DNA of 64,000 nt, from assembly GCA_937973965.1 (NCBI GenBank), contig CALJJQ010000008.1, forward strand, positions 1 through 64,000, written 5' to 3'. Of the stretch, positions 37,455 to 47,303 are shown in pieces. The notes beneath the pieces are model-generated. The model did not search any database, was not told where the DNA came from, and was given only the letters and a program-made list of their open reading frames with translations. The translations under genes and the position numbers were made by a program. How positions within the stretch are numbered: position 1 is the stretch's first letter; each line of letters starts with the position of its first letter. The DNA comes from an uncultured Calothrix sp. Lineage in GTDB: Bacteria > Cyanobacteriota > Cyanobacteriia > Cyanobacteriales > Nostocaceae.

Positions 37455-37592
37455 AAATATACCTCAGTAGCTGAGGACGGCTATCAGCAGTTTTCCCTAA
37501 AATAATCCAAAATCTCAAACCTCAAATATACCTCAGTAGCTGAGGACGGCTATCAGCAGTTTTCCCTAAAATAATCCAAAATCCAAAATCTA
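37455..37592. repeat. Tandem duplication of a 69-bp unit with a hairpin
   Basis: Two head-to-tail copies start at 37455 and 37524. Each begins AAATATACCTCAGTAGCTG and contains the palindrome CCTCAG-TAG-CTGAGG, then GACGGCTATCAGCAG. They are nearly identical until the AATCCAAAATC-type tail. The block lies in the 440-base gap between the receiver remnant and the next kinase gene; the rest of the gap shows no gene. Confidence 0.9.
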
Positions 37593-37759
37593 AAATCCAA
37601 TGACCTAGAATATATCGATATTTACCGTATCTCGCGATACAATTAACCATCTGAAGCTGAAATCATTCTTAAGTCAGAGGTAAATTCAGCGAAATCACCA
37701 AAAATAGGGGGGATACCCCCTATCAGATTATCTTATCGTTAAATCCTTATTGATTGCTA

Positions 37760-38881
37760 ATGCGCTTATCTTCTGTGTCTACAGTTACCTATATCGATAA
37801 AATTTTGGTTGTTGACGATTCTCCCGATAATGTTTTTCTGGTGAAAACTATTCTCGAAGAGGAAGGTTATGAAATAGCAACAGCGGAGAATGGTCCTAAC
37901 GCACTGCAAAAAATTAACGAGTCTCCCTTTGATTTGGTTTTACTTGACCTCATGATGCCTGGAATGGATGGTTACGAAGTAACGCAGCATATCAGAGAAA
38001 ATACTGAAATAAAAAGTTATATGCCAATTTTATTAATTACAGCCCATGATTCCCCAGATGTGGCTCGTGGATTGGATTTAGGGGCTGATGACTTTATTCG
38101 CAAACCGGTTACAGTTGATGAATTATTAGCACGGGTGCGTTGCTTATTACGTCTGAAACACAGTATTGATGAGCGGGATGAGATTGCTCGTCAGAGGGAG
38201 GATTTTGTTTCTCGCTTGACCCACGATTTACGTACACCCCTAGTTGCGGCCGAGAGAATGTTGAAATTGCTACAACAAGGAGCATTGGGGGAACTATCTC
38301 CACAGATGTTGGAAGCAATTACAATTATGGGGCGAAGTAATAGTAATTTGTTAGAAATGGTGAATACACTGCTGGAAGTGTATCGATTTGAAGCTGGAAG
38401 GAAATCCTTAGTATTCGCAGAAGTTAATTTACATCAGTTATTAACGGAGGTGGTAGGAGAATTAAATCCTTTAGCAGCTGGGAAGGGTTTACGGGTGGAA
38501 ATGGTATTAGCTGCAACAGAAACAGCAAAAAATATTGTAGGCGATCGCTTGGAGTTGCATCGTCTGTTTACTAATCTGCTGGGTAATGCGATTAAGTTTA
38601 CCGACAATGGGACAATCACGATTCAAACCGATATTCAGGAAACTGAGCAAATGATGAATATTCAGGTGATTGATACGGGGGTAGGTATACCACCGGAGCA
38701 ACAAGCAACCTTATTTGAACGGTTTCGTCCTGGTTCCCACAAGCGTTCGGGAAGTGGTTTAGGATTGTACCTGTCTCGACGGATTGTGGAAGCACATGGT
38801 GGTAAAATTCAGGTCAAGTCTAATCCAGGACAAGGGAGTACTTTTTGTGTGAGTCTACCTATTAAACCTGTTTCTAGTTGA
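37760..38881 (+). CDS. Receiver-histidine kinase hybrid protein, soluble
   Basis: The start is ATG 37760 (an in-frame TTG lies two codons earlier). A 373-residue cytosolic protein: an N-terminal receiver (ILVVDDSPDN, phospho-Asp in LVLLDLMMPGMDGYE, Lys in FIRKP), then HisKA with SRLTHDLRTPLVAAERML and a complete HATPase (NAIKFTDNG, DTGVGIPPEQ, GSGLGLYLS). The order receiver-then-kinase suggests it takes phosphate from, or is tuned by, another kinase. The broken CHASE2 kinase lies just upstream. The target is unknown. Confidence 0.9.
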   Translation: MRLSSVSTVTYIDKILVVDDSPDNVFLVKTILEEEGYEIATAENGPNALQKINESPFDLVLLDLMMPGMDGYEVTQHIRENTEIKSYMPILLITAHDSPDVARGLDLGADDFIRKPVTVDELLARVRCLLRLKHSIDERDEIARQREDFVSRLTHDLRTPLVAAERMLKLLQQGALGELSPQMLEAITIMGRSNSNLLEMVNTLLEVYRFEAGRKSLVFAEVNLHQLLTEVVGELNPLAAGKGLRVEMVLAATETAKNIVGDRLELHRLFTNLLGNAIKFTDNGTITIQTDIQETEQMMNIQVIDTGVGIPPEQQATLFERFRPGSHKRSGSGLGLYLSRRIVEAHGGKIQVKSNPGQGSTFCVSLPIKPVSS

Positions 38882-39054
38882 ATTTTTAGTGCATAAATCA
38901 AATCGGGGTATCCCCTGTCTCCCAATAGGGTTCGGTTAATTGATTTTTTGTGGTGATTTCGGGAGATGCAATATAACGTGTCTCTAGAATTATTTGGGAT
39001 TGACGAATTTTCTGATCCGAACCGGATTGTCCTGTCTCCTGTCTTCTCAATTCA

Positions 39055-40428
39055 ATGATACAATTACTCGAATCAGAACTTGTTAGTACACAGCGTAATT
39101 TTTTCCGCAGTGGAGCCACTTTCAATGTTAATTTCCGGATTGAACAATTACAAAAATTAACAGCATTAATTACCAGCTATGAACCAGCTATTTATCAAGC
39201 ATTGAAAGCCGATTTAAATAAACCAGAAGCGGAAGCTTATACCGGAGAAATTTCCATATTGCGACGGGAAATTAGTTATGCAATTAAAAATTTAAAAACC
39301 TGGATCAAACCACAAAGCAAACCTTTAAATTGGGTGTTGCAACCCGGAAGTGCGAAAGTTTATCCCGAACCCTTGGGAGTGGTGTTAATTATTGGTGCTT
39401 GGAACTATCCAATACACCTATCCCTATTACCCTTAGTCGGGGCGATCGCAGCTGGAAATTGTGCCATTATTAAACCTTCGGAAATCGCTCCCGCTAGTTC
39501 CCAATTATTGGTGAAGTTAATTAATCAAAATTTTGCTTGGGAATACGTTCATGTGGTTCCCGGTGATGCACACACTTGTCAAGCATTATTAGCCTGTCAC
39601 TTTGACCATATCTTTTTTACAGGTAGTCCCAAAGTGGGTAAAATAGTCATGGCGGCTGCGGCTCAACATTTGACTTCGGTGACACTAGAGTTAGGAGGGA
39701 AAAATCCCTGTATTGTTGATAAAAATGTGGATATTGATGTTACAGCCCGTCGAATTATTTTGGGTAAATTTTATAATTGTGGTCAGAGTTGTGTGGCTCC
39801 TGATTATCTCTTGGTTCACTCCCAAATTAAGTCGCAATTAATCAATGCTATTCAAACGAATTTACGCCAATTTTATGGTGACAATCCCGCTCTGAGTCCT
39901 GATTATGCCCGCATTATTAATCAGAGTAACTATCAAAGATTAATCAATTTATTATCTGGCCAAATTATCTTTGGGGGAGAAACTCATGGGGAAGATTTAT
40001 ATATTGCTCCCACCCTCATTGATGAGGTGAATTGGGATGACACGGTAATGAAGGAGGAGATTTTTGGCCCAATTTTACCAATTATCACCTACACCGATAT
40101 TCATCAAGTAATCAGGGAAATCAATAGTCGTCCGAAACCCTTGGCTTTGTATATATTTTCTCGCGATCGCAATTTACAACGACAAATTCTTCGCTCCACC
40201 TCTTCGGGAACCGTGGCAATTAACGATACCGTGAAACAATATACCGTGGAATCCCTACCTTTTGGTGGGGTTGGTAGTAGTGGAATCGGTAAATATCACG
40301 GTAAAGCCAACTTTGACACCTTCTCCCACTATAAGAGTATCCTGCAAAAACCCTTTCTATTCGATGTTTCCCTCGCCTATCCCCCCTACGCTGATAAACT
40401 TCCTTGGTTGCGACGATTGCTAGGGTGA
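39055..40428 (+). CDS. Aldehyde dehydrogenase (class 3-like, fatty/apocarotenal type)
   Basis: A 457-residue NAD(P)-dependent aldehyde dehydrogenase. Visible: the substrate/cofactor strand VVLIIGAWNYPIHLSL, IIKPSEIAP, FFTGSPKVGKIV (Rossmann Gly), the catalytic Glu in TLELGGKNPCIVD, the catalytic Cys in NCGQSCVAPDY, and EEIFGPILPI. The C-terminus with PPYADKLPWLRRLL looks like a membrane-associated amphipathic end, as in class 3 enzymes. It resembles the cyanobacterial enzyme (Synechocystis slr0091 type) that oxidises apocarotenals and fatty aldehydes; the exact substrate is inference. Confidence 0.9.
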   Translation: MIQLLESELVSTQRNFFRSGATFNVNFRIEQLQKLTALITSYEPAIYQALKADLNKPEAEAYTGEISILRREISYAIKNLKTWIKPQSKPLNWVLQPGSAKVYPEPLGVVLIIGAWNYPIHLSLLPLVGAIAAGNCAIIKPSEIAPASSQLLVKLINQNFAWEYVHVVPGDAHTCQALLACHFDHIFFTGSPKVGKIVMAAAAQHLTSVTLELGGKNPCIVDKNVDIDVTARRIILGKFYNCGQSCVAPDYLLVHSQIKSQLINAIQTNLRQFYGDNPALSPDYARIINQSNYQRLINLLSGQIIFGGETHGEDLYIAPTLIDEVNWDDTVMKEEIFGPILPIITYTDIHQVIREINSRPKPLALYIFSRDRNLQRQILRSTSSGTVAINDTVKQYTVESLPFGGVGSSGIGKYHGKANFDTFSHYKSILQKPFLFDVSLAYPPYADKLPWLRRLLG

Positions 40429-40477
40429 ATCTGAGTATTGGAAATGCAGGATACAAATCTATCCAGAAGGTCAACGA

Positions 40478-41044
40478 TTAACGATTCATAATAAAACTGC
40501 GATACTCAGCAACACGGGGGTTCCGAGGGGCAATTTTTTCTGCTTGCTGATAGGACCAACCAGCACCTTGGCGATCGCCTAAATGGGTTAATACCGATGC
40601 TAACCCTAAATAGGCATCAACATGGTTGCGATTGAGACGAATTGCACGACGATAGGATTCCCGTGCAGCTGGTAAATTACCTAAGTTTCCATGTAAATAG
40701 CCTAAAGCATAGTGGTAATCTGCGTTATTCGGTTCCAGAGCGATCGCACGCTGAAATGCAGACAAAGCCGCAGAGTAGTTATTCTGTTTGACGTACAAAA
40801 TGCCAATCCCCGAATGTACAGAACCATTCCGAGGTCGCATCTGAGCCGCATTTTGATATATTCTCATGGCACTCTCATAATCGCCGCGATCAAAAAGCTG
40901 TCGTCCCTGTTCTAATAATTGCCTAAATTCCTGGTCATTCCCTTGAGCTTGTGCTATCACCAGCGACCCATCCGCAAACCCGGAAAATCCGGTGAATATA
41001 CTGGTAAACAGGAAAGCACACACAAGCATATTTCGTTTATACAC
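40478..41044 (-). CDS. Exported TPR-repeat protein
   Basis: A 188-residue protein with a GTG start and a signal peptide (MLVCAFLFTSIFTGFSGFADGSLVIAQAQG). Four tetratricopeptide repeats follow at about residues 38-175, for example FDRGDYESAMRIYQNAAQMRPRNGSVHSGIGILYVKQ and the repeats starting NNYSAALSAFQRA and GNLPAARESYRRA. TPR superhelices bind proteins; partner and role are unknown. It is convergent with the aldehyde dehydrogenase gene. Confidence 0.8.
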   Translation of the reverse strand: MYKRNMLVCAFLFTSIFTGFSGFADGSLVIAQAQGNDQEFRQLLEQGRQLFDRGDYESAMRIYQNAAQMRPRNGSVHSGIGILYVKQNNYSAALSAFQRAIALEPNNADYHYALGYLHGNLGNLPAARESYRRAIRLNRNHVDAYLGLASVLTHLGDRQGAGWSYQQAEKIAPRNPRVAEYRSFIMNR

Positions 41045-41500
41045 GGCTGAAACCTCTAACTCCTAAGTAAATTTATGGGTAAAAATTGTGCTGAGTAAGT
41101 ACTTGCCAGCAAAAGAACGGAATTTTGGGATTGGGAACGTAAATTATATTACATTTATTCCGAACTGTAGATAAATTAATATGCATTATCTAATAAATCC
41201 TCCCATTTTTAAGGTATAAAAGAATGCTTTCATTCTCTCTTTTGGTAGAAACACAATTACTGAAATTATACATCTATCAAACTAGATATTTTTCAATAAA
41301 ATTTTATATAAATACATACATATACGAATATTGAGGGAATTGTCAGGAATATTTAGGGAATTAACAATCATCGGAAATGATACGATTGAACTATAAAGGT
41401 TTATGAAATATTGTCCATTCCGAACCATTGAGTGATACGCTCCCAGTCAAAGGATTATCGTAGTGATTGCAGATAATGGGATTATTTGAGGACTTATGTG
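41045..41500. other. A+T-rich gap between divergent TPR and ssb genes
   Basis: Gene-free. The segment 41160-41400 is very A+T-rich and probably holds promoters for both neighbours; no specific site can be called with confidence. Confidence 0.4.
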
Positions 41501-41971
41501 ATGAACAATTGTATTTTGATGGTAGAAATCAGTAGCGCTCCCCAATTGCGACATACTCCGGACAATATGGAAGTCGCAGAAATGATGGTAATGTTTCCGG
41601 GGTTACGTGCAGATGACCCTCCAGCGACATTACGGGTAGTGGGTTGGGGGAAAACAGCTAGTGAAATGCACGCTAACTACCAAGTCGGCGATCGCGTGAT
41701 TATCGAAGGACGTTTAGGGATGCGTACCGTTGAACGACCGGAAGGATTTAAGGAAAAAAGGGCTGACTTGACAGTTCAAAGAATTTATCGTGTAAATGGG
41801 GAATTTAACCTCGGTAACATGGCTACCCCAGCACCAGCCATACCGAGTTACGAACCTTCCATACCCGTATCCACCTATCAACAATCAGATCCGACACCCG
41901 TACCCACCTATCAAACCCCCACAACACCGACCTATAGTCAGGATTATGATTCAGACGACATTCCCTTTTAG
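41501..41971 (+). CDS. ssb: Single-stranded DNA-binding protein
   Basis: The start is ATG 41501 with GAGG 10 bases upstream, rather than the in-frame TTG at 41486; 156 residues. The OB-fold part (NNCILMVEISSAPQLRHTPDNMEVAEMMVMF, LRVVGWGKTASEMHANYQVGDRVIIEGRL, KRADLTVQRIY) is followed by a Pro/Thr-rich flexible tail and the canonical acidic tip DSDDIPF that recruits replication and repair proteins. It resembles the diverged cyanobacterial SSB-type protein rather than E. coli SSB. Confidence 0.88.
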   Translation: MNNCILMVEISSAPQLRHTPDNMEVAEMMVMFPGLRADDPPATLRVVGWGKTASEMHANYQVGDRVIIEGRLGMRTVERPEGFKEKRADLTVQRIYRVNGEFNLGNMATPAPAIPSYEPSIPVSTYQQSDPTPVPTYQTPTTPTYSQDYDSDDIPF

Positions 41972-42190
41972 TTGAATTTTCAGTTGCGCAGGTTAAGCGC
42001 GTTGAAATGAATGGCGTTATGAATATCCAGCGATATTATTCACCTTCTGCACCGTAACCAATAATAATTTGGAGTTGATAGCTGACGGGATTCAGGGGGA
42101 GTAGGGGAAGGGGAAGAAATTTCAGGAGAAGTAAGTTAATTACATGTACCGTTGACACCAGAACTAATGAAAGTGGTTTTTCACCCCTCC

Positions 42191-43159
42191 CTACTCCCCA
42201 TTCCCAGCAATAAACCGATAGCGACTACCCAGCAAATAGTTTTCGTTAATTTCCCAGGCTAACCAATTGCGGTGTAACTTTTCCGCAACAAATCCGGTAG
42301 TATTAGAACCAGCAAAAGGGTCAAGAATGCGATCGCCTTCATCTGTTAAAAATTTGATAAAAAAATCCGCAAAAGCCGATGGAAATCGTGCTGGGTGAGC
42401 TTTAATTCCGTTTGCTTTACACTGACGAAGATACACACTATTGGATTCCGTATTGGCAATCTCTAGTAAATTCGAGGGAATTGCACCGTGATTATCTTTT
42501 TGGAAATGGGGAGAAATATCGTGACCACTAGGACGTAGTTTCGCTTGATAACCCTGTTTAAGCAGCTTTTTCATACTTTCACTATAGGGTTTTAGCACCT
42601 TTCGATTATCTGCTTTTGGATGGGGATGTTTAGATAACCACCAGACCAAATTGACCGCATCTTTGACTCGTATCCTACGCACTGTCACCCATTCTGCTGG
42701 TGTTGGCAAGCGAGCAGGATTATAATGGTAGAATTCCTGAGCAAGGAAAAATCCCACCTCTTTGCATAATCGCACCAACAATTCATATTGATAAATACTA
42801 CGAACAGGATTTCCCTTGAGATAGGAACCTCCTAGGTCTAAAACCAGAGAACCATCTTCACACAACACCCGTTTAAATTCCCACGCAAGGGGTAAAAACC
42901 ATTCAATATATTTATCCACACTCTCGTTACCGTACTCCTTTTGTCGCGTTAAGGCAAAGGGAGGGGAGGTCAAAATTAAATTAATACTACAATCGGGGAT
43001 ATATTTAATCAATTCAAAACTATCGCCTAAATAGGCTGAACCATAGGTTTGGGAATAATATGGGTGAAGGGGAATCAAGCTTTCAATCAAGGCTGTTTTT
43101 GAGAACGGAAGGTTAATTAAGAAAGAATACAGGGGAGCAAATAGAAAGGTGAAACCCAT
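42191..43159 (-). CDS. Orphan DNA methyltransferase (class beta, probable N4-cytosine type)
   Basis: The start is taken at ATG 43159, since the first ten codons of the longer frame come from an AATCCCAAATCTCAAATC repeat; about 322 residues. Motif IV is TSPPF, the form usual for N4-cytosine (and some N6-adenine) enzymes, near the N-terminus. Motif I, DPFAGSNTTGFVAE, is near the C-terminus, giving the beta-class order. A PAEWVTVRRIRVKDAVNLVWWLSK block lies between. No restriction gene is adjacent. It may be the orthologue of the solitary GGCC methylases of cyanobacteria, which I cannot test here. Confidence 0.8.
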   Translation of the reverse strand: MGFTFLFAPLYSFLINLPFSKTALIESLIPLHPYYSQTYGSAYLGDSFELIKYIPDCSINLILTSPPFALTRQKEYGNESVDKYIEWFLPLAWEFKRVLCEDGSLVLDLGGSYLKGNPVRSIYQYELLVRLCKEVGFFLAQEFYHYNPARLPTPAEWVTVRRIRVKDAVNLVWWLSKHPHPKADNRKVLKPYSESMKKLLKQGYQAKLRPSGHDISPHFQKDNHGAIPSNLLEIANTESNSVYLRQCKANGIKAHPARFPSAFADFFIKFLTDEGDRILDPFAGSNTTGFVAEKLHRNWLAWEINENYLLGSRYRFIAGNGE

Positions 43160-43207
43160 ATAAAAACGGTTCCCAATCCCAAATCTCAAATCTCATAACC
43201 AAACAGA

Positions 43208-43236
43208 CAAAAAAAGACAGGCTTAAAAGCCTGTCA
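43208..43236 (-). terminator. Rho-independent terminator of petC-petA
   Basis: On the minus strand GACAGGCTTTTAAGCCTGTC forms a strong stem and is followed by TTTTTTT, 27 bases after the petA stop. Confidence 0.9.
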
Positions 43237-43262
43237 TGCAAGATACTCTAATTTTACACAAT

Positions 43263-44264
43263 TTAGAAGTTCATTTCCGCAGCTTGAACTTTCTCCACCT
43301 GTTTTTTCTTGAGAACGAGCATAATTTGTGCCATCATCACCAAACAGATGAAGGCAACTAACCCATAAATGCGATTAGCATCCTGTAAAACGATTTCCGT
43401 ATCCTTTTGACCGAAACCGCCAACATTAGGATTATTGGTCAAAGCTTCCCCTTCCTTAACCACTTGTCCTTCGGAAACAATTAATTCTGGACCAAGGGGA
43501 ATAACTTCATCAACGGTGCTACCATTTTCTGATTGAATAGTAACAGTCCGCTTTACATTACCATCTTCATCTTCTGTTTTACTAATTTTGGTAATTGTAC
43601 CAGCAGCAGGTGCGGTGTAAAGGTTATTATTACTTTTCTCACCAGTGGGATAAACCTGTCCCCGTCCCCGGTTTGCACCTAGATGAACAGAGTACTTACC
43701 AAAGCGGATGTTTTTATCGGTTTTTGGATCAGGAGAAAGAATCGGGAAAACGATTTCTTGATACTGTTCTCCGGGAAGAGGACCAACCAAGATCACATTA
43801 TCCTTCCCTTCCCCATAGGATTGGAAGTAAACATCGCCGACTTCTTCTTTCAAATCTTCAGGGATGCGGTCTTCAGGAGCGATTTTAAACCCTTCTGGTA
43901 GCATTAAAACCGCACCTACGTTTAAACCAACCTTAGAACCGTCAGCAGCAACTTGTTGCAGGTTGGTATCGTAGGGAATTTTGACAACGGCTTTAAATAC
44001 TTTATCTGGTAGTACCGCTTGGGGAACTTCTACTTCAGCTGGTTTCGCTGCAAGGTGACAGTTAGCGCAAACAATCCGTCCCGTTGGTTCGCGGGGTGTT
44101 TCTGGATAGGTTTGTTGTGCCCAAAATGGGTAAGCGGATGCTGTTTGGGGAAAGGCTAAATCGCTAGCAACAAAAAAAGTTAGAGTTGCGATCGCAATTA
44201 ACAGGGTTTTTCCCACTTGACTGAGGACACATTGTAAGCGTGCAGGTTTGTCGGCGTTTCTCAT
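43263..44264 (-). CDS. petA: Apocytochrome f
   Basis: A 333-residue subunit of the cytochrome b6f complex that passes electrons from the Rieske centre to plastocyanin or cytochrome c6 in the thylakoid lumen. A signal peptide ends before YPFWAQQ, whose Tyr is the unusual axial haem ligand. The c-type haem site is CANCH. The C-terminal membrane anchor is [16 protein letters not shown]. It is the second gene of petC-petA, with a repeat in the spacer and a terminator behind it. Confidence 0.98.
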   Translation of the reverse strand: MRNADKPARLQCVLSQVGKTLLIAIATLTFFVASDLAFPQTASAYPFWAQQTYPETPREPTGRIVCANCHLAAKPAEVEVPQAVLPDKVFKAVVKIPYDTNLQQVAADGSKVGLNVGAVLMLPEGFKIAPEDRIPEDLKEEVGDVYFQSYGEGKDNVILVGPLPGEQYQEIVFPILSPDPKTDKNIRFGKYSVHLGANRGRGQVYPTGEKSNNNLYTAPAAGTITKISKTEDEDGNVKRTVTIQSENGSTVDEVIPLGPELIVSEGQVVKEGEALTNNPNVGGFGQKDTEIVLQDANRIYGLVAFICLVMMAQIMLVLKKKQVEKVQAAEMNF

Positions 44265-44337
44265 CTCAATTTAAGGACTATGTATGATGTCGGTTGTTGT
44301 AGTGATTTCAGGGTCAACAATCACTTTGGAGTCAATA

Positions 44338-44446
44338 CCTGGATTTCTCACGAGTAAGTTGTAAGCCTTGAGTAAAGGGTTGATCTTCCTTCTACTCCCG
44401 TCACGGACTATTCCCTCTAATTTGTAGGGTTTGGCAAGAAATGCGG
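44338..44446 (+). repeat. Family A dispersed repeat, copy 2, in the petC-petA spacer
   Basis: CCTGGATTTCTCACGAGTAAG at the left and GGCAAGAAATGCGG at the right, with GTAAGCCTTGAGTAAAGGGTT inside, match the copies at 2472 and 53439. It lies within the 223-base spacer of the petC-petA operon, in opposite orientation to the genes. Confidence 0.8.
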
Positions 44447-44487
44447 AAATGGTAAGATTTTTCCACTATCCCATTTTTTCGGATGCG

Positions 44488-45027
44488 TTACGCCCACCAA
44501 GGTTCTTCCCCTGTGCGGAAATCGGTCTCCGTCCAAGGTGTCAACAGGATTTTATCGTCTTCCACATTAGCATGGCTCAACGCCAGAGAACGAGGTGCAG
44601 GTCCGCGCACCACTTTACCAGTTGCATCATACTGGGAACCATGACAAGGACACTTAAATTTATTTTCCGCCGCGTTCCAGGGAACAACACAACCTAAATG
44701 GGTACAAACCGCGTTAATCCCATAATCGCTAATCGCTTCTTTGCTCTCGACGACAATATAGGTTGGGTCTCCCTTTAACCCTTGGACAAGAACGCGATCG
44801 CCCACATTATGACTCGCCAAAAACTGGCTGACCAACACATCGTTGCCCAGTTCGTCCTTTGCACTGGTTCCACCACCCGCACTACCGCTTGCCGGGGGAA
44901 TAAAATACTTCACAACAGGATACAATGCACCCAGAGCAACTCCTGTCACCGTCCCAAATGTGAGAAGATTCATGAATTGCCGTCGTCCCATATCGGGAAC
45001 ATCCATTGATTCGGAAAACTGAGCCAT
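44488..45027 (-). CDS. petC: Rieske iron-sulfur protein of the cytochrome b6f complex
   Basis: A 179-residue subunit. An N-terminal Tat-like segment ([29 protein letters not shown]) also acts as membrane anchor. The Rieske [2Fe-2S] ligands are in CTHLGC and CPCHGSQYD, at about residues 108-131. It starts the petC-petA operon and is divergent from the DUF3067 gene, an arrangement common in cyanobacteria. Confidence 0.98.
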   Translation of the reverse strand: MAQFSESMDVPDMGRRQFMNLLTFGTVTGVALGALYPVVKYFIPPASGSAGGGTSAKDELGNDVLVSQFLASHNVGDRVLVQGLKGDPTYIVVESKEAISDYGINAVCTHLGCVVPWNAAENKFKCPCHGSQYDATGKVVRGPAPRSLALSHANVEDDKILLTPWTETDFRTGEEPWWA

Positions 45028-45264
45028 AATCTATGCGTTCTTTGTGTATTTTGTTTAACTATTTTTTGACTTGAGTTCTAAAATATCGAAAAACCCAGGT
45101 CGAAATCAATCTGCCGTTTTGCCCACTTGCCAGCCAGAATTCCTTGACAAAAGAATTTTCTAGCATTTCCGATGGTAGCATTACATTTCTTTATATTCCT
45201 ATCATACTTGAGTCACCTAAATTAACAACCAACACGAAATGTAAAATTAGATTACATTAATTCT

Positions 45265-45576
45265 ATGAGCGGAGAGAAATTACGTCAGTTGTTATTGAGC
45301 AAATGGGGACGCTCCTACGATGTCCAGTTGCGTCGCACCCAGGGCAAGATATTTGTACAAATAATGTGGAAGTATCTAGAACAGGCTTCTTTCCCGTTGA
45401 ACGAGGAAGAATATGTTCAGCATCTAGATAACATTGCTAACTATTTGGATGGTTTGGGGGTGACTGGACAAGTCAGTTCATATATTCAACAAACCCGCGA
45501 AAAACCTCGCTTGGGAAAAGCTGTTAGTATCCCTGTGGATTTGGGTGAACGTGCTAGCGAATGGCTAGTGCAATAG
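45265..45576 (+). CDS. DUF3067 protein
   Basis: A 103-residue cytosolic protein (MSGEKLRQLLLSKWGRSYDVQLRRTQGKIFVQIMWKYLEQASFPL), matching DUF3067 over its whole length. The family is restricted to cyanobacteria and plastids. Divergent position next to petC suggests a link with the b6f complex or photosynthesis; that is inference from synteny. Confidence 0.85.
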   Translation: MSGEKLRQLLLSKWGRSYDVQLRRTQGKIFVQIMWKYLEQASFPLNEEEYVQHLDNIANYLDGLGVTGQVSSYIQQTREKPRLGKAVSIPVDLGERASEWLVQ

Positions 45577-45722
45577 TACCAAAACAAGGAAGACAGGAGG
45601 TATAATTACTTTGACAGGAAATCGCTACAATTATCCGGGGCTGAAATGTATAATTAATTCCTACTTTATAGAGTAAAAATTCAGCCGTTAAAAATGAATT
45701 TATGAACGCTCAAATTTGGATT

Positions 45723-47090
45723 TTAATCTAACTTTAACGGTAGTAAAATTGTCAACTCAGTCCAATTTTCAGTACAAGTGAGAAGAATCCTGCCTTGATG
45801 ATTTTTAGTAATAATTTCCTGAGAAATCGATAAACCAACACCAGTGAGTTTATCCTGCTTAGTCGTAAAGAAAGGTTGAAAAATTTTGTCTTGAATTTCT
45901 GCGGGAATACCTTTACCGTTATCAGCAATTTTAATGATGACATTCTCCCGGTCTAAGCTAGTTGTGATTTTAATTTGCGGCGAATTAGCTAATTCTCGAT
46001 GAGCAAATTTTTCTTCAATGGCATCAATGGCATCAATAGCATTAGTGATAATATTTAAAAACACCTGATTAATTTGTCCAGAATAACAGTTAACCAGGGG
46101 TAGACTACCATAGTCCTTAATCACCTGGATTGGAGGACGATTCGTTTGAGCTTTGAGACGATATTGGAGAATCATTAAAGTCGTTTCTATCCCTTCATGG
46201 ATATCAACAGCCTTTTTCTTGTTACCATCATGACGGGAAAAATTTCTGACGGATTGCATAATCCCGTGAATGCGATCGCTCCCTAATTTCATCGAGGAAA
46301 TCAACTTCGGTAAATCTTCAATAATATGGTCTAAATCAATGTTTTCAATTAATTCCTGAATTTCTGGATCTGATTGGTTGAATTTTTGTCGATACCTTTT
46401 CACCAGGTGAATTAAATCATGGGTATACTGATTTGCATGGTAAATATTTGTAGAAATCAAACCAATCGGGTTATTCACCTCATGAGCAACCCCAGCAAAT
46501 ACTTCTCCCAGTGAAAATATTTTTTCATTTTGTACAAGTTGTAACTGGGTTTTTTGTAATTCTTCTAATGCTATCATTAGTTCTGCGGTTCTTTCCCTTA
46601 CCCGTTGCTCTAAGTTTTGTTTTTCCTTTTCTAATTCTAAATGTAAACGCCGAATTTTTAACTGTAATTCAATTCTGGCTACAACTTCATCTTGATGAAA
46701 AGGTTTAGTAATATAATCGACCGCACCTAACTTTAAACCTCTAACTTTTTCCAGTGTATCCGTTAATGCGGTCATAAAAATGATAGGAATATCTTTGGTC
46801 TCCGCATCACTCTGTAAGCGAGAACAAGTTTCAAACCCATCGATTTTTGGCATCATGATATCAAGTAAAATCAAATCAGGATGGTTATCTTTAGCTTGTT
46901 GAATACCACTCTCTCCATCCATTTCGACTAATACTTCATAACCAGCATTCATTAAAGTGCCACAAATTACCTCTAAATTCGTCGGACTATCATCAATAAC
47001 TAAAATTGTAGGTTTAACTTCAACTGCTATATTTTCAAAGGATATTTCTTCCCCAGTTTGTTCTTGATTGAAACTAGATTTTGACATCAT
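45723..47090 (-). CDS. Receiver-histidine kinase hybrid protein, soluble
   Basis: A 455-residue cytosolic protein. The N-terminal receiver (ILVIDDSPTNLEVI, phospho-Asp in LILLDIMMPKIDGFE, Lys in YITKPFH) is joined by a coiled coil (LHLELEKEKQNLEQRVRERTAELMIALEEL) to a kinase core. The H-box is FAGVAHEVNNPIG, of the HEVNNP subtype. HATPase motifs are present: NIITNAIDAID, DNGKGIPAEI and GVGLSISQEI. It lies 213 bases downstream of the next hybrid kinase gene on the same strand, so the two may form a relay. Confidence 0.9.
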   Translation of the reverse strand: MMSKSSFNQEQTGEEISFENIAVEVKPTILVIDDSPTNLEVICGTLMNAGYEVLVEMDGESGIQQAKDNHPDLILLDIMMPKIDGFETCSRLQSDAETKDIPIIFMTALTDTLEKVRGLKLGAVDYITKPFHQDEVVARIELQLKIRRLHLELEKEKQNLEQRVRERTAELMIALEELQKTQLQLVQNEKIFSLGEVFAGVAHEVNNPIGLISTNIYHANQYTHDLIHLVKRYRQKFNQSDPEIQELIENIDLDHIIEDLPKLISSMKLGSDRIHGIMQSVRNFSRHDGNKKKAVDIHEGIETTLMILQYRLKAQTNRPPIQVIKDYGSLPLVNCYSGQINQVFLNIITNAIDAIDAIEEKFAHRELANSPQIKITTSLDRENVIIKIADNGKGIPAEIQDKIFQPFFTTKQDKLTGVGLSISQEIITKNHQGRILLTCTENWTELTILLPLKLD

Positions 47091-47303
47091 ATTTATATAT
47101 AGTTATATTGAATTGAATAATAAATGTTTGAATATTTGAGATTTTGAAGTATTTAAGTGCTGACAATGAATAGGAATTACCTACATCATTTGAGAAAAAT
47201 AGAATCCAATATCACTATAAACTGTTATTGGATTTTTCAAATATGATTTCTGTCAATAAAATATATGTATTTATATTTCTACTAAACATTCAAATATTTG
47301 TTC

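Noticed and set aside
37455-37592. CRISPR-like array from the repeated 69-bp unit
   Set aside because: Only two tandem copies without spacers; it is a simple duplication.
42191-43159. Restriction-modification system around the DNA methyltransferase
   Set aside because: Neighbours are ssb and petA; no restriction gene is visible, so it is called an orphan methylase.
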